From M2408 sp046303515 (GTDB taxonomy: Bacteria > Bacteroidota > Bacteroidia > Flavobacteriales_D > Crocinitomicaceae): 64,000 bases of DNA. The position numbers and the translations under genes are program-made. Numbering within the stretch: position 1 is the stretch's first letter; the number at the start of each line of letters is the position of its first letter. The DNA is taken from NCBI GenBank assembly GCA_046303515.1, contig JBKCGI010000226.1, positions 11,332 through 75,331 on the forward strand. Reading direction: 5' to 3'. A model generated the notes under the pieces. It was not told the origin of the DNA and searched no databases. It was given only the letters and a program-made list of their open reading frames with translations. Of this stretch, positions 24,492-33,574 are shown one piece after another.

Positions 24492-25670
24492 TTAAGAAAT
24501 CACCCCAGAACCAATCAATTCTTTGCCATCATACCAAGCTGCAAATTGTCCCGGAGTAATTCCACGTTGCAATTTGTCAAATAAGATATATAAACCTTCT
24601 TCTTTCAACAATAATTTTGCTTTCTGCAAAGGTTGACGGTAACGGATTTTAAGCATGTATTCGCGCTCTTCACCAATTTTCAAGGTATGTGAACGATTGA
24701 TGTAATGAATATCTTTTGTTGGAATAAACAAAGCCCAACGATTTAAAGCGGGATGTTCATCTGTTTGACCTGAAAAAATCAAATTATGCTCCACATCCAC
24801 TTGTACCACAAAAGAAGGCTCAGGTCGACCGCCGATTTGTAAACCTTTTCGTTGTCCAATAGTATAAAAATGAGCTCCTTGATGCTCTGCAACAATGATT
24901 CCTTGATTTTCTTCAAAGGAAAAAGGTTTAACTAAGGCTTCAATGTTTTCAAAACTCGGAGTGATTTTGTGATACGCTTGAATTTGCTCATTATCCATTG
25001 GAATTTCAATCACCTTTCCTTTTTTTGATTTCAATTGCTGTTGTAAAAAGGTCGGTAAACTTATTTTACCTACAAAACATAGTCCTTGAGAATCTTTTTT
25101 CTTGGCAGTAATCAGACCAGCTTTTTCTGCAATTTCACGCACTTCGCTTTTCAAATAATCTCCAATCGGAAAAAGCGCTTTACTCAATTGTTCTTGACTA
25201 ATTTGACACAAGAAATACGATTGATCTTTCGAAGGATCTTTGCCTGTCATTAAACCAAAAGTTCCATCCGGATGTTCCATTTTTCGGCAATAATGTCCTG
25301 TGGCAACATAATCCGCGCCCAATTCCATTGCAGCTTTCAAAAAAACATCAAACTTTATTTCACGGTTACACAACACATCAGGGTTTGGTGTTCTGCCAGA
25401 TTCGTATTCTGAAAACATGTAGTCCACAATACGGTCTTTATACTCCACACTCAAATCTATGACTTGAAAAGGAATCCCAAGTTGATCGGCAATCAAAAGT
25501 GCATCGTTTGAATCATCAATCCAAGGGCAATCATTGCTAATCGTAACCGTTTCATCATGCCAATTGCGCATGAACATTCCAATCACCTCATAACCTTCTT
25601 GTTGCAACAGATATGCTGTTACTGAAGAATCAACTCCACCAGAAAGACCAACAACGACACGTTTTTTCAT
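24492..25670 (-). CDS. mnmA: tRNA-specific 2-thiouridylase MnmA
   Basis: Thiolates uridine 34 of the anticodon in tRNAs for Lys, Glu and Gln. 392 residues, slightly longer than the usual 360-370. PP-loop SGGVDS at 10-15, catalytic Cys 101 in PDVLCNREIKF and the second Cys 198 in DSQGLCFVG; the YFL element near 152 (DQSYFLCQ) and the IGQRKGL motif of the central domain are present, and the C-terminal beta-barrel ends with GQFAAWYDGKELIGSGVI. Monocistronic; a TACCTTTG box ends 7 nt upstream of the ATG. Confidence 0.96.
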   Translation of the reverse strand: MKKRVVVGLSGGVDSSVTAYLLQQEGYEVIGMFMRNWHDETVTISNDCPWIDDSNDALLIADQLGIPFQVIDLSVEYKDRIVDYMFSEYESGRTPNPDVLCNREIKFDVFLKAAMELGADYVATGHYCRKMEHPDGTFGLMTGKDPSKDQSYFLCQISQEQLSKALFPIGDYLKSEVREIAEKAGLITAKKKDSQGLCFVGKISLPTFLQQQLKSKKGKVIEIPMDNEQIQAYHKITPSFENIEALVKPFSFEENQGIIVAEHQGAHFYTIGQRKGLQIGGRPEPSFVVQVDVEHNLIFSGQTDEHPALNRWALFIPTKDIHYINRSHTLKIGEEREYMLKIRYRQPLQKAKLLLKEEGLYILFDKLQRGITPGQFAAWYDGKELIGSGVIS

Positions 25671-25677
25671 TTGAGTA

Positions 25678-25685
25678 CAAAGGTA
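25678..25685 (-). promoter_or_regulatory. -7 box (TACCTTTG) of mnmA
   Basis: On the minus strand TACCTTTG fits TAnnTTTG and leaves only 7 nt to the start codon, implying a nearly leaderless mRNA. No clear -33 TTG. Confidence 0.4.
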
Positions 25686-25877
25686 ATTATTAATGCTGAA
25701 TTTAAACTTGAATTTTTGAAAAGATTAACAATTGTTTAAATTGGTTTCCCGCTGATGAACGGAGATTTTTACGCGGATATTTTGTCCAAATTAATGATTT
25801 ATGAGCAGTTAGAAATATAATTAATATTCATCAAACAAGAATATATTGTTAGATTTGGTTTTTTTAGTATTGATGTT

Positions 25878-26231
25878 ATGAAGTTTTTAAATATTATAAC
25901 TTTAATTTTCTGCATTTACGCATTTACAAGCAAAGGCATTGAAGGTTTTTTTCATTTTGCTCAACAAAGTATTCGAATTAGTGATCCAAAATTGGCGCAA
26001 ATTTTCAGTCACACTGAATCGTATGAATTTACTTTTTTGTTGTTTTGGACCATTGTTTTTTTTATACTAATAGTTGTTTGGATTTTCGCACAGTACAAGA
26101 AAAAACAAAAATTGAAGTTAATTTTAGCTGCTTGTACTTTAATTCTGTCGCTTTTAATGAGTATTACAGATAATATAGAATATTCAGTTTATTTGAGCGA
26201 TATAGTTGTTGGAGGTGAGATGTTGCAATAA
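25878..26231 (+). CDS. small three-helix membrane protein
   Basis: A 117-residue protein with three hydrophobic segments (about 3-20, 50-72 and 80-97), lysine-rich turn AQYKKKQKLK between the last two, and a short acidic C-terminus. No family recognised. The stretch before it (25741-25790) contains CCCGCTGATGAACGG and GCGGAT words resembling another common Bacteroidota intergenic repeat. Stands alone; convergent with tsaD. Confidence 0.65.
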   Translation: MKFLNIITLIFCIYAFTSKGIEGFFHFAQQSIRISDPKLAQIFSHTESYEFTFLLFWTIVFFILIVVWIFAQYKKKQKLKLILAACTLILSLLMSITDNIEYSVYLSDIVVGGEMLQ

Positions 26232-26283
26232 TAATTTTTAAATGCAATTCATTTTTGTAAGCAACAAAGCACTAATTCTAAAA

Positions 26284-26322
26284 ACCTTTGTGAATCTTTC
26301 TGTCTTTGCGCTTTTGCGGCAG
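26284..26322. repeat. intergenic repeat fragment between a membrane-protein gene and tsaD
   Basis: The text around CCTTTGTGAATCTTT and CTTTGCGCTTTTGCGGC is a variant of the dispersed 'CTTTGTGAATCTTTGTGGC' intergenic repeat of Bacteroidota (family known to me from memory) and resembles the right arm of the inverted repeat at 56.8 kb. Confidence 0.45.
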
Positions 26323-26341
26323 AAAAAAGTCTTATCGTCTC

Positions 26342-27382
26342 TCAGAAAACCATCCTCGCTTTTGCACTCACACTTTGATCAGCAAAAATTCCTTTTTGGT
26401 ACATGAAATAACCCGCAATAGCAATCATCGCAGCATTATCCGTGCAATATTCAAATTTAGGAATGTAAGTTTTCCAACCCAATTTTTCGCCTGTTTCAGT
26501 TAAACGTTTGCGTAAGCCAGAATTAGCAGAAACTCCACCGGCGATAGCAATGTGTTTGATGTTTAAATCTGAAGCAGCTTTTTCCAATTTATAAAACAAA
26601 CTGTCTAAAATAGCTTTTTGAACTGAAGCACAAATATTTGCTAACTCCTCAGAAATGAAGTTAGGATTTTTTTTCACTTCTTTTTGAATGAAATACAAAA
26701 TTGAAGTTTTTAAACCACTGAAACTGAAGTCATATTCAGGCATGCGTGATTTAGAGAACTCAAATTTCAGCGCGTCACCTTCTTGCGCATATTTGTCAAT
26801 TAATGGACCGCCAGGGTAGGGAAGTCCTAAGATTTTTGCTGTTTTATCAAAAGCTTCTCCCGCTGCATCGTCAATAGTTGAACCAATAATTTGCATTTCT
26901 TGGTAATCTTTCACCAAAACGAGTTGCGTGTGACCACCAGAAACGGTCAAACAAATGAAGGGAAATTCAGGTTTTTCTTTGAGGATGCCGAGCGAAGTCG
27001 AGGTATCATCTATGAAGTGAGCCAAAATATGACCATGCATGTGATTTACATCCAACATAGGGATATTTAATCCTAAAGATAGTCCTTTCGCAAAAGAGGT
27101 TCCAACAAGCAAAGAACCCAACAAACCTGGACCACAAGTAAATGCAATTGCATCAATATCTTGCAAGGAAATTCCCGCTTTTTTGATTGCTTCATGAACA
27201 ACGGGTACAATGTTTTGCTGATGTGCTCGTGAAGCTAGCTCTGGGACAACTCCTCCATAACTTTCATGGACTTTTTGGTTGGCAATAATATTAGATAAAA
27301 TGGCGTTATTTTTGAGTATTGCAGCTGAGGTATCGTCGCATGAGGACTCGATTCCTAAAATTATAGTTTGTTTGTTCGCCAC
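26342..27382 (-). CDS. tsaD: tRNA N6-threonylcarbamoyltransferase TsaD
   Basis: Transfers the threonylcarbamoyl group to A37 of ANN-decoding tRNAs (with TsaB and TsaE). 346 residues from a GTG start: GIESSCDDTSAA at 10-21, the metal-binding HxxxH formed by His 114 and His 118 (NHMHGH), SGGHTQLV, and the C-terminal CTDNAAMIA. A longer frame would add a 39-residue leader that overlaps the divergent gene and lacks conservation. Residues 127-134 (TSTSLGIL) are extra: they are encoded by a G+C-rich repeat inserted in frame. Head-to-head with the TamB-like gene, 22 bp apart. Confidence 0.95.
   Translation of the reverse strand: MANKQTIILGIESSCDDTSAAILKNNAILSNIIANQKVHESYGGVVPELASRAHQQNIVPVVHEAIKKAGISLQDIDAIAFTCGPGLLGSLLVGTSFAKGLSLGLNIPMLDVNHMHGHILAHFIDDTSTSLGILKEKPEFPFICLTVSGGHTQLVLVKDYQEMQIIGSTIDDAAGEAFDKTAKILGLPYPGGPLIDKYAQEGDALKFEFSKSRMPEYDFSFSGLKTSILYFIQKEVKKNPNFISEELANICASVQKAILDSLFYKLEKAASDLNIKHIAIAGGVSANSGLRKRLTETGEKLGWKTYIPKFEYCTDNAAMIAIAGYFMYQKGIFADQSVSAKARMVF
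26981..27006. repeat. palindromic-repeat unit inserted in frame in tsaD
   Basis: About 60% G+C in an AT-rich gene, and containing GAGCGAAGTCG (26990-27000), the same 11-mer that occurs in the tandem array near 38.36 kb. On the coding strand it supplies ACC TCG ACT TCG CTC GGC ATC CTC, codons otherwise rare in the neighbouring genes. Confidence 0.7.
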
Positions 27383-27388
27383 TTTTGT

Positions 27389-27396
27389 TATTTTTG
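27389..27396 (+). promoter_or_regulatory. -7 box (TATTTTTG) of the TamB-like gene
   Basis: TATTTTTG with a TTG 18 nt upstream (27368-27370) fits the Bacteroidota promoter pattern. It lies in the 22-bp gap and runs from inside tsaD, ending 8 nt before the TamB-like ATG. Confidence 0.5.
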
Positions 27397-27404
27397 TATT
27401 CTGA

Positions 27405-30400
27405 ATGCCAAAATTACTCAAAATACTTTTACGATTTATCGGGATTATTCTCGAATGGATATTGATTGTATTAATTTTTGTTGCATTTGCTATTCGCACA
27501 AGTCCTTTTCAGACCTATTTAGCTCAAAAAGCTACCGCTTATTTATCGGATGAGTTAAAAACGAAGATTAGTATCGATAAAGTGGATTTCATCTTTTTTG
27601 ACAAATTTGCTTTGGATGGAATTTTAATTTTGGATCAAAAAAAAGATACTTTAGCGCATTTGGGCAGTGCCTTATTAACCTTAAATGCTTACGACGGAAA
27701 AAACAGAAAGATAGATTTAGGTGAATTGACCTTGAAAAATGGGAATGTCAAAATCAATCGGGCTAAAGAAAATGGGAAATTTAATTTTCAGTTTATTGCA
27801 GATTATTTCAAATCCACAGATACCACAAAATCAAAACCTTACGAAATAAGCTTGCATGATATTAATTTATCAAAAATCAATTTTAAATACGACGATAATC
27901 GAAAGGTGAAATCTTCATTTGGCATGGATTACAATCACATTCATGTTCAAAACATGGATTTGACTTCCTCTGACTTTAAAATGTTGAAAACTGGAGGAAT
28001 TGCAACACATGTTCGCTCCTTGAGTTTGAAAGAAAATTCTGGAATAGAATTAAAAAGTTTTAGTTCAAGAATTGCATACGACAACAAAGGTTTGCGCATG
28101 AATTACCTGAAAATGGTGACTCCCAATTCAAAAATAAATATCGCAAAACTAAATTTGAACATCAATTCTCCTGATGATTTTTCTGAATTTGTAGATAAAG
28201 TTGAGTTAGATATTGATTTGCGTAAAAGTTTAGTTTCCTTGGCAGATGTAGCGATTTTTTCTCCAAATTTAGAGGGAATGAAGGATAAGATTTTAATCAA
28301 AACAAAAATTTCAAAGCGAGTAAAAGATTTAAAAATTGCTGATTTAGACTTGCGAATTGGTAAAAAGACCAAAATCCAAGGAACTTTTAATTTACCTGAT
28401 TTTAGAGATTTGGAAGCTGCATTTTTTGATGAAAAAATCACCTATGCCAACATTGATTTGAATGATATTGAGAAAATCTTACTTCCTAAATCATCCAAAA
28501 TGCGTCATATTAAGTTAGATGAAGGAGTTAAAAAATTACATAATGTTCAAATTTTAGATTTTAGATTGGACGGAATGTATTCTAATTTTGTGGTAAAATC
28601 TGATAAAATCAAAACAGCTTTAGGAATTATCGAAATGGATAATGGAATTATGTTCACCGAAAATAAAGCCAAAAATTCATTTAGTTTTGAAAAATCATTA
28701 GACAGCGATTACGATGTTAAAATCGACTCATTCCTGCTGGGAAGTTTTATTTCAAACAAAGATATTGGAAGTTTATCGGGACAATTTTTCTTAGAGGGTG
28801 AAATTTTTAACTCTGGAAAATTTGATTTGAATTTAATAAATGGTGACTTGAAGCGTTTTGATTATTTGGATTATGCTTACTCCGACATTCACATCGAAAA
28901 TGGTTCTTTCAAAAGTAATGTTTTTGAAGGTGAAATGGATATTCAAGATGATAATCTAAATTTAGCGTATCATGGAACTTTAGATTTTAACACCAAACAA
29001 CATTTCAAATTCGAGATTGATATTTCGCGTGCAATTTTAGATAATTTGAATTTGACTAATGTTGATAATACGCGCTTGAAATCGTCTTTTTCCGTTGATA
29101 TTTCAGGGACAAATCCGAATAACTATTCAGGCAATATTTCTCTGAATGGTTTGGTTTATAACGAAGGCGATCAAAAATTTGATATTCCTTCTATGGAGAT
29201 TAATATGCAAAGAAGTGAAACAAATGATGTTTTATCGATTGTTAGTGCATTGGCGGATATTTATGTAAGGGGCAAAGTTGATTATGGAACGATTGCAGAT
29301 GATGTTAATAATCAATTTTCAAAAATTCTGCCAGCAATTTTCAAAGAAAAAACGTTTAAGAAAAAGCGAGTTAAAAGTAAATTTGAATACGATATTGAAT
29401 TCAAAAATGTAAACGATTTATTGGCCATTTTTGCACCAAGTTTAGAAATTGCAAGTGGTTCAAAAATTAATGGAAAATTTGATGGATATGAGCAAGATTT
29501 TACCATGGATTTAACTTCAAGTAAAATTAAATATGATAGTATTACTTTAACAAATCTGAATGTAAAACAACGTGTAAGTGATGAATTATTGGATGCAAAT
29601 TATACCGTTTCAAGGTTCTCTTTAAATGATTCTACCTTTGTAGACAATGCGACTTTTACTGCAAAAGGTTCAAAGGATGAAATCTACACGGAACTAGGAT
29701 GGAATCCTAATACAAAGAACGAATCTTTTTTCTCTTGGAAAACGATTGTAAATGATGTTAATAGTTATTTTTTCAACCTAAATCCTTCGTTTTTTACAAT
29801 CAGAGAACACCGCTGGAATATTGTCAATAATTCACAAGTGTTATTAGCTCCAAAAGACATTCAAATTCAAAATTTTAGAATGGAGCGAAATAATCAATAT
29901 GTGACAGTTGATGGAAGAATCTCAGAGAATAAAGCTGATATTTTAAAATTAGATATTCACGATTTGGAACTAGAAGATTTTGTGAGCTTATTTAACGTTT
30001 CAATGGATGTTAAGGGTGAATTAAACGCAGTGGCAACTATTTCAGACCCATTCAATGAAATTAGTTTTGCTAGTGATGCTGCTATTCGAGATTTATTTTT
30101 CGACAACGAAGAAATTGGCGATATAAATTTAAAAGGCTCCTGGGGGAAAAAGACAGAAAGTTTAGATTTAAGTGGTGAGTTATTTTACAAGAAAAACAAA
30201 ACCTTTAACTTTGATGGGAAATATTATTTAGAGAGAGAGAAAGAAAATTTAGACTTTGATTTAGATTTTGAATACACTGATATTCAATTTGCAAATATTT
30301 TCATGGACCCTACTGTTGTTTCTGGAATTAGAGGTTTGATTGATGGAAAACTTAAAGTGCACGGAACTCCTGAGGAACCAATAATAGAAGGTGGGATAAA

Positions 30401-31955
30401 TCTTTTAGGAGGAAATGCCAAGGTTGAAATGTTTGGAGTAAATTTCGGTTTCGGTGGTCAAATTGAGGTCGAAAAAGATGCGATTTTAATCAATAATATG
30501 CCAGTTACTGATGAAGACGGAAATTCAGGCTCCTTGGTAGGTCAAGTTTATCACAACAATTTTACGGACTGGAACATGGATTTATTCTTCAATTTAGAAG
30601 ATGATTCGTATGCCATGCAAAACGGAGTTTATAACCAACGTCTAGATCGTTTTTTGGTTATGAATACCGAATATAAAGAAGGAGATTTGTACTACGGGAA
30701 AGCTTACGCAACTGGTTATGCAAGTATTTTCGGTTATGCCGATAATTTGCAAATTGATGTAAACATGCAAACCAATGAAGGAACTGAAATCAACTTCCCG
30801 ATGTATGGATCTAGTGACATTGAACAAGGAAAATTTATTGTTTTTCAATCTGATTTAGATAAAGATAAGAATACGCAACCAAAAATCGATTTCTCTGGAA
30901 TTAACATGGATTTGAATTTTAAAATAACTCCTGATGCGCGCTTAAAAATTATTTTTGACGAAAGTATAGAAGATGAAATTGTTGCCTACGGAAGTGGAGA
31001 GTTTGCTATTGGTATCAACGAACAATATGATGTCGAAATGACAGGTGTGTACACAATTGCAGAAAACAGTATTTATAATTTCGTTTATCCACCAGTAATA
31101 AAAGAGAAATTTATTATCAAACCAGGAGGTACTATCACTTGGACAGGAGATCCAATCAATGCTCGTTTGAATCTTGAAACGTATAATAAAGTAACAACAA
31201 CTTTGGCTGAAATCATGCCAAATGTAGAAACAAGTAAAGCTGCAGAAGCTAAAGAAGTGGAATGTTATTTGACCTTAACGGAGACCCTACTTTCACCTTT
31301 AATTACTTTTGATATTCGTGTTCCAAAAGCGAATGAAAGCGATAATGCGGCATTAAATAGAATTAAAGCGGATAGAGATGAATTGAATAAGCAGTTTTTC
31401 TCCTTACTACTAGTAAATAAATTTCAACCAATTCAAGGTGGAGTAAGCGGTGGAGCAGGAGCAGGTTTGCAATTAGTTTCTGGGCAATTAGAAGACATGT
31501 TGAACAGCATGACTCAAGATGTCCGTATAAATTTAGATTTACGTAATGAAAAGCAATCCAAAGAAGCAAAAGTTGGTTTTGAAATTCCGCTTTTAAATGA
31601 TCGTTTGGTTGTAAAAACAAACTTAGGTGTTGAAAATTCAGGTACAAGTAATACGAGTTCATTTGTTGGTGATGTAAATTTGGAATATTTGATAAATGAA
31701 GACGGAACCTTCCGTGTAAGTTTGTTTAATGAATCCAATGATAATACCATTATGCAAGAGAAAAATTTAGGTCCTTTTACGCAAGGTGCAGGTATCAATT
31801 ATCAAGAAGAATATAACAATATTCATGATTTTAAAATGGTGCAATATTTCCTCGATTTATTTAGAAAAAAGAAAAAGTACCCAATTAAAAGGAAAAAGAA
31901 ACAATCAACTGTTCCTAAAGTAGAAACTTCAAATATTGTAAAACCAAAAGAATAA
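27405..31955 (+). CDS. TamB-like translocation/assembly module protein
   Basis: A 1516-residue inner-membrane-anchored, AsmA/TamB-like protein thought to bridge the periplasm and move phospholipid or help barrel assembly. N-terminal anchor helix about 7-30 (RFIGIILEWILIVLIFVAFA), AsmA-type start SPFQTYLAQKATAYLSDEL, then a very long run of beta repeats, and the TamB (DUF490) region at about 1050-1450 with EGGINLLGGNAKVEMFG and AGAGLQLVSGQLEDMLN. The last 45 residues are lysine-rich. It is longer than E. coli TamB (1259). No TamA-like barrel gene is adjacent. The biotin carboxylase gene follows after 15 bp. Confidence 0.9.
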   Translation: MPKLLKILLRFIGIILEWILIVLIFVAFAIRTSPFQTYLAQKATAYLSDELKTKISIDKVDFIFFDKFALDGILILDQKKDTLAHLGSALLTLNAYDGKNRKIDLGELTLKNGNVKINRAKENGKFNFQFIADYFKSTDTTKSKPYEISLHDINLSKINFKYDDNRKVKSSFGMDYNHIHVQNMDLTSSDFKMLKTGGIATHVRSLSLKENSGIELKSFSSRIAYDNKGLRMNYLKMVTPNSKINIAKLNLNINSPDDFSEFVDKVELDIDLRKSLVSLADVAIFSPNLEGMKDKILIKTKISKRVKDLKIADLDLRIGKKTKIQGTFNLPDFRDLEAAFFDEKITYANIDLNDIEKILLPKSSKMRHIKLDEGVKKLHNVQILDFRLDGMYSNFVVKSDKIKTALGIIEMDNGIMFTENKAKNSFSFEKSLDSDYDVKIDSFLLGSFISNKDIGSLSGQFFLEGEIFNSGKFDLNLINGDLKRFDYLDYAYSDIHIENGSFKSNVFEGEMDIQDDNLNLAYHGTLDFNTKQHFKFEIDISRAILDNLNLTNVDNTRLKSSFSVDISGTNPNNYSGNISLNGLVYNEGDQKFDIPSMEINMQRSETNDVLSIVSALADIYVRGKVDYGTIADDVNNQFSKILPAIFKEKTFKKKRVKSKFEYDIEFKNVNDLLAIFAPSLEIASGSKINGKFDGYEQDFTMDLTSSKIKYDSITLTNLNVKQRVSDELLDANYTVSRFSLNDSTFVDNATFTAKGSKDEIYTELGWNPNTKNESFFSWKTIVNDVNSYFFNLNPSFFTIREHRWNIVNNSQVLLAPKDIQIQNFRMERNNQYVTVDGRISENKADILKLDIHDLELEDFVSLFNVSMDVKGELNAVATISDPFNEISFASDAAIRDLFFDNEEIGDINLKGSWGKKTESLDLSGELFYKKNKTFNFDGKYYLEREKENLDFDLDFEYTDIQFANIFMDPTVVSGIRGLIDGKLKVHGTPEEPIIEGGINLLGGNAKVEMFGVNFGFGGQIEVEKDAILINNMPVTDEDGNSGSLVGQVYHNNFTDWNMDLFFNLEDDSYAMQNGVYNQRLDRFLVMNTEYKEGDLYYGKAYATGYASIFGYADNLQIDVNMQTNEGTEINFPMYGSSDIEQGKFIVFQSDLDKDKNTQPKIDFSGINMDLNFKITPDARLKIIFDESIEDEIVAYGSGEFAIGINEQYDVEMTGVYTIAENSIYNFVYPPVIKEKFIIKPGGTITWTGDPINARLNLETYNKVTTTLAEIMPNVETSKAAEAKEVECYLTLTETLLSPLITFDIRVPKANESDNAALNRIKADRDELNKQFFSLLLVNKFQPIQGGVSGGAGAGLQLVSGQLEDMLNSMTQDVRINLDLRNEKQSKEAKVGFEIPLLNDRLVVKTNLGVENSGTSNTSSFVGDVNLEYLINEDGTFRVSLFNESNDNTIMQEKNLGPFTQGAGINYQEEYNNIHDFKMVQYFLDLFRKKKKYPIKRKKKQSTVPKVETSNIVKPKE
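27409..27416 (-). promoter_or_regulatory. -7 box (TAATTTTG) of tsaD
   Basis: On the minus strand TAATTTTG fits TAnnTTTG, 26 nt before the GTG start of tsaD and inside the first codons of the divergent gene. No clear -33 box. Confidence 0.3.
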
Positions 31956-31970
31956 ATTTAATTTAGTTAG

Positions 31971-33455
31971 ATGAAAAAAGTTTTAATTGCAAATCGTGGT
32001 GAAATCGCCAGAAGAGTAATTCGCTCTTTAAAGTTAATGGGAATCAAATCAGTAGCTGTATATTCTGATGCAGATGCAAATGCTCCTCACGTTTTGGAAG
32101 CGGACGAGGCTGTTTATTTGGGTAAGTCACCGTCTTCTGAGAGTTATTTGAGACAAGACGAAATTTTACGTTATTGTAAAGAATTAGGAGTTGATGGAAT
32201 TCATCCTGGGTACGGGTTTTTATCTGAAAATGCAACTTTTGCCAAAAAAGTGAAAGAGGCAGGTATTACTTTTATCGGTCCTTCACCAGAGGCAATGGAT
32301 TTAATGGGAGATAAATTATCGGCAAAACAAGCTGTAAAAGAATACAATGTGCCCTTAGTACCTGGAATTGACAGAGCCATAACGGATGTTGAAGAAGCAA
32401 AAGAAATTGCTAAAATGGTAGGTTTTCCTGTTTTAATTAAAGCTTCTGCTGGTGGAGGAGGAAAAGGAATGCGATTGGTACACAATATTGAGGAATTACC
32501 GGAACAAATGAAAATGGCTCAAAGTGAAGCACGTTCTTCTTTTGGTGATGATGCCGTTTTTATTGAAAAATTTGTAACGAAACCTCGTCACATTGAAATT
32601 CAGGTTTTTGCTGATTCCCATGGAAATTATGTTTACTTATTTGAAAGAGAATGCTCGATTCAACGTCGTCACCAAAAAGTTGTAGAAGAAGCTCCGAGTG
32701 CTGTTTTAACACCAGAGTTGAGAAAACGCATGGGGGAAGCGGCAGTAGCTGTTTGTAAGGCTTGTGATTACGAAGGAGCTGGTACTGTTGAGTTTTTAAT
32801 TGATGCAGACTTAAATTTCTACTTCCTAGAAATGAATACACGTTTGCAAGTGGAACACCCAGTTACTGAGGAAATTACTGGTTTGGATTTAGTGGAATGG
32901 CAAATTCGTGTGGCAAGAGGTGAACGCTTACCAAAATTACAAGATGAATTGAAAATCAACGGTCACGCGATTGAGGTTCGTGTTTATGCTGAAGATGCTT
33001 TAAATGGCTTTACACCAGATATTGGAAATTTGAGAAGATACAGAATTCCTCAAGGAAAAAATGTTCGCGTAGATGACGCGTTTGAAGAAGGTATGGATAT
33101 TCCAATTTTCTACGATCCGATGATTGCTAAATTGGTTGTTTGGGGAGAAAACCGAATGGATGCAATTGAAAAAACAATTAAAGCAATTGATGATTATCAA
33201 ATTTCTGGTTTAAAAACAACCTTAGATTTCGGAAAATTTGTTTTGAAACACGAAGCATTCCGCTCAGGTGATTTTGATACAAACTTTATCAAACAATATT
33301 TCGAAGATCCAACAATTATCAAAACAGCGATGCAAGAAGAGAAAGATGCTTTGTTAGCTTCTGTTGATCAAATTTGGAATAAGATTGAAGAAAATAAACG
33401 CAAAGAATTTACCTCAAAACCAGTTCATGGTGCTTGGAAGTTAATGCGAATATAA
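31971..33455 (+). CDS. accC: biotin carboxylase subunit of an acyl-CoA carboxylase
   Basis: ATP-dependent carboxylation of the biotin on the carrier protein. 494 residues: KVLIANRGEIARR at 3-15, glycine-rich ATP-grasp loop KASAGGGGKGMR (about 160-171), MNTRLQVEHPVTE and the C-terminal lid domain through GNLRRYRIPQGKNVRVD. The protein stops after the carboxylase core and carries no biotinyl domain, so it is the stand-alone type; it may belong to acetyl-CoA or propionyl-CoA carboxylase and sequence alone does not decide. No biotin carrier or carboxyltransferase gene is adjacent. Ends at a strong bidirectional terminator. Confidence 0.93.
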   Translation: MKKVLIANRGEIARRVIRSLKLMGIKSVAVYSDADANAPHVLEADEAVYLGKSPSSESYLRQDEILRYCKELGVDGIHPGYGFLSENATFAKKVKEAGITFIGPSPEAMDLMGDKLSAKQAVKEYNVPLVPGIDRAITDVEEAKEIAKMVGFPVLIKASAGGGGKGMRLVHNIEELPEQMKMAQSEARSSFGDDAVFIEKFVTKPRHIEIQVFADSHGNYVYLFERECSIQRRHQKVVEEAPSAVLTPELRKRMGEAAVAVCKACDYEGAGTVEFLIDADLNFYFLEMNTRLQVEHPVTEEITGLDLVEWQIRVARGERLPKLQDELKINGHAIEVRVYAEDALNGFTPDIGNLRRYRIPQGKNVRVDDAFEEGMDIPIFYDPMIAKLVVWGENRMDAIEKTIKAIDDYQISGLKTTLDFGKFVLKHEAFRSGDFDTNFIKQYFEDPTIIKTAMQEEKDALLASVDQIWNKIEENKRKEFTSKPVHGAWKLMRI

Positions 33456-33516
33456 AAGTTTGATATTCAGTGATAAAAAAGTTTTTAACGGTTAAATCGT
33501 TTAGGAATTAAGACAA

Positions 33517-33554
33517 AAAAAAGAGGCAAATTCAATTTGAAATGCCTCTTTTTT
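33517..33554. terminator. bidirectional rho-independent terminator
   Basis: Perfect 12-bp stem AAAAAAGAGGCA / TGCCTCTTTTTT with a 14-nt loop; the arms themselves supply the A-run and T-run for both directions. Separates the biotin carboxylase gene from the convergent isomerase gene. Confidence 0.9.
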
Positions 33555-33574
33555 AATTTTATGTGATTATTAGC

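Noticed and set aside
27383..27499. Longer TsaD reading frame starting at 27499
   Set aside because: The added 39 residues overlap the divergent gene, carry no conserved motif and precede the universal GIESSCDDT start; the GTG at 27382 is preferred.
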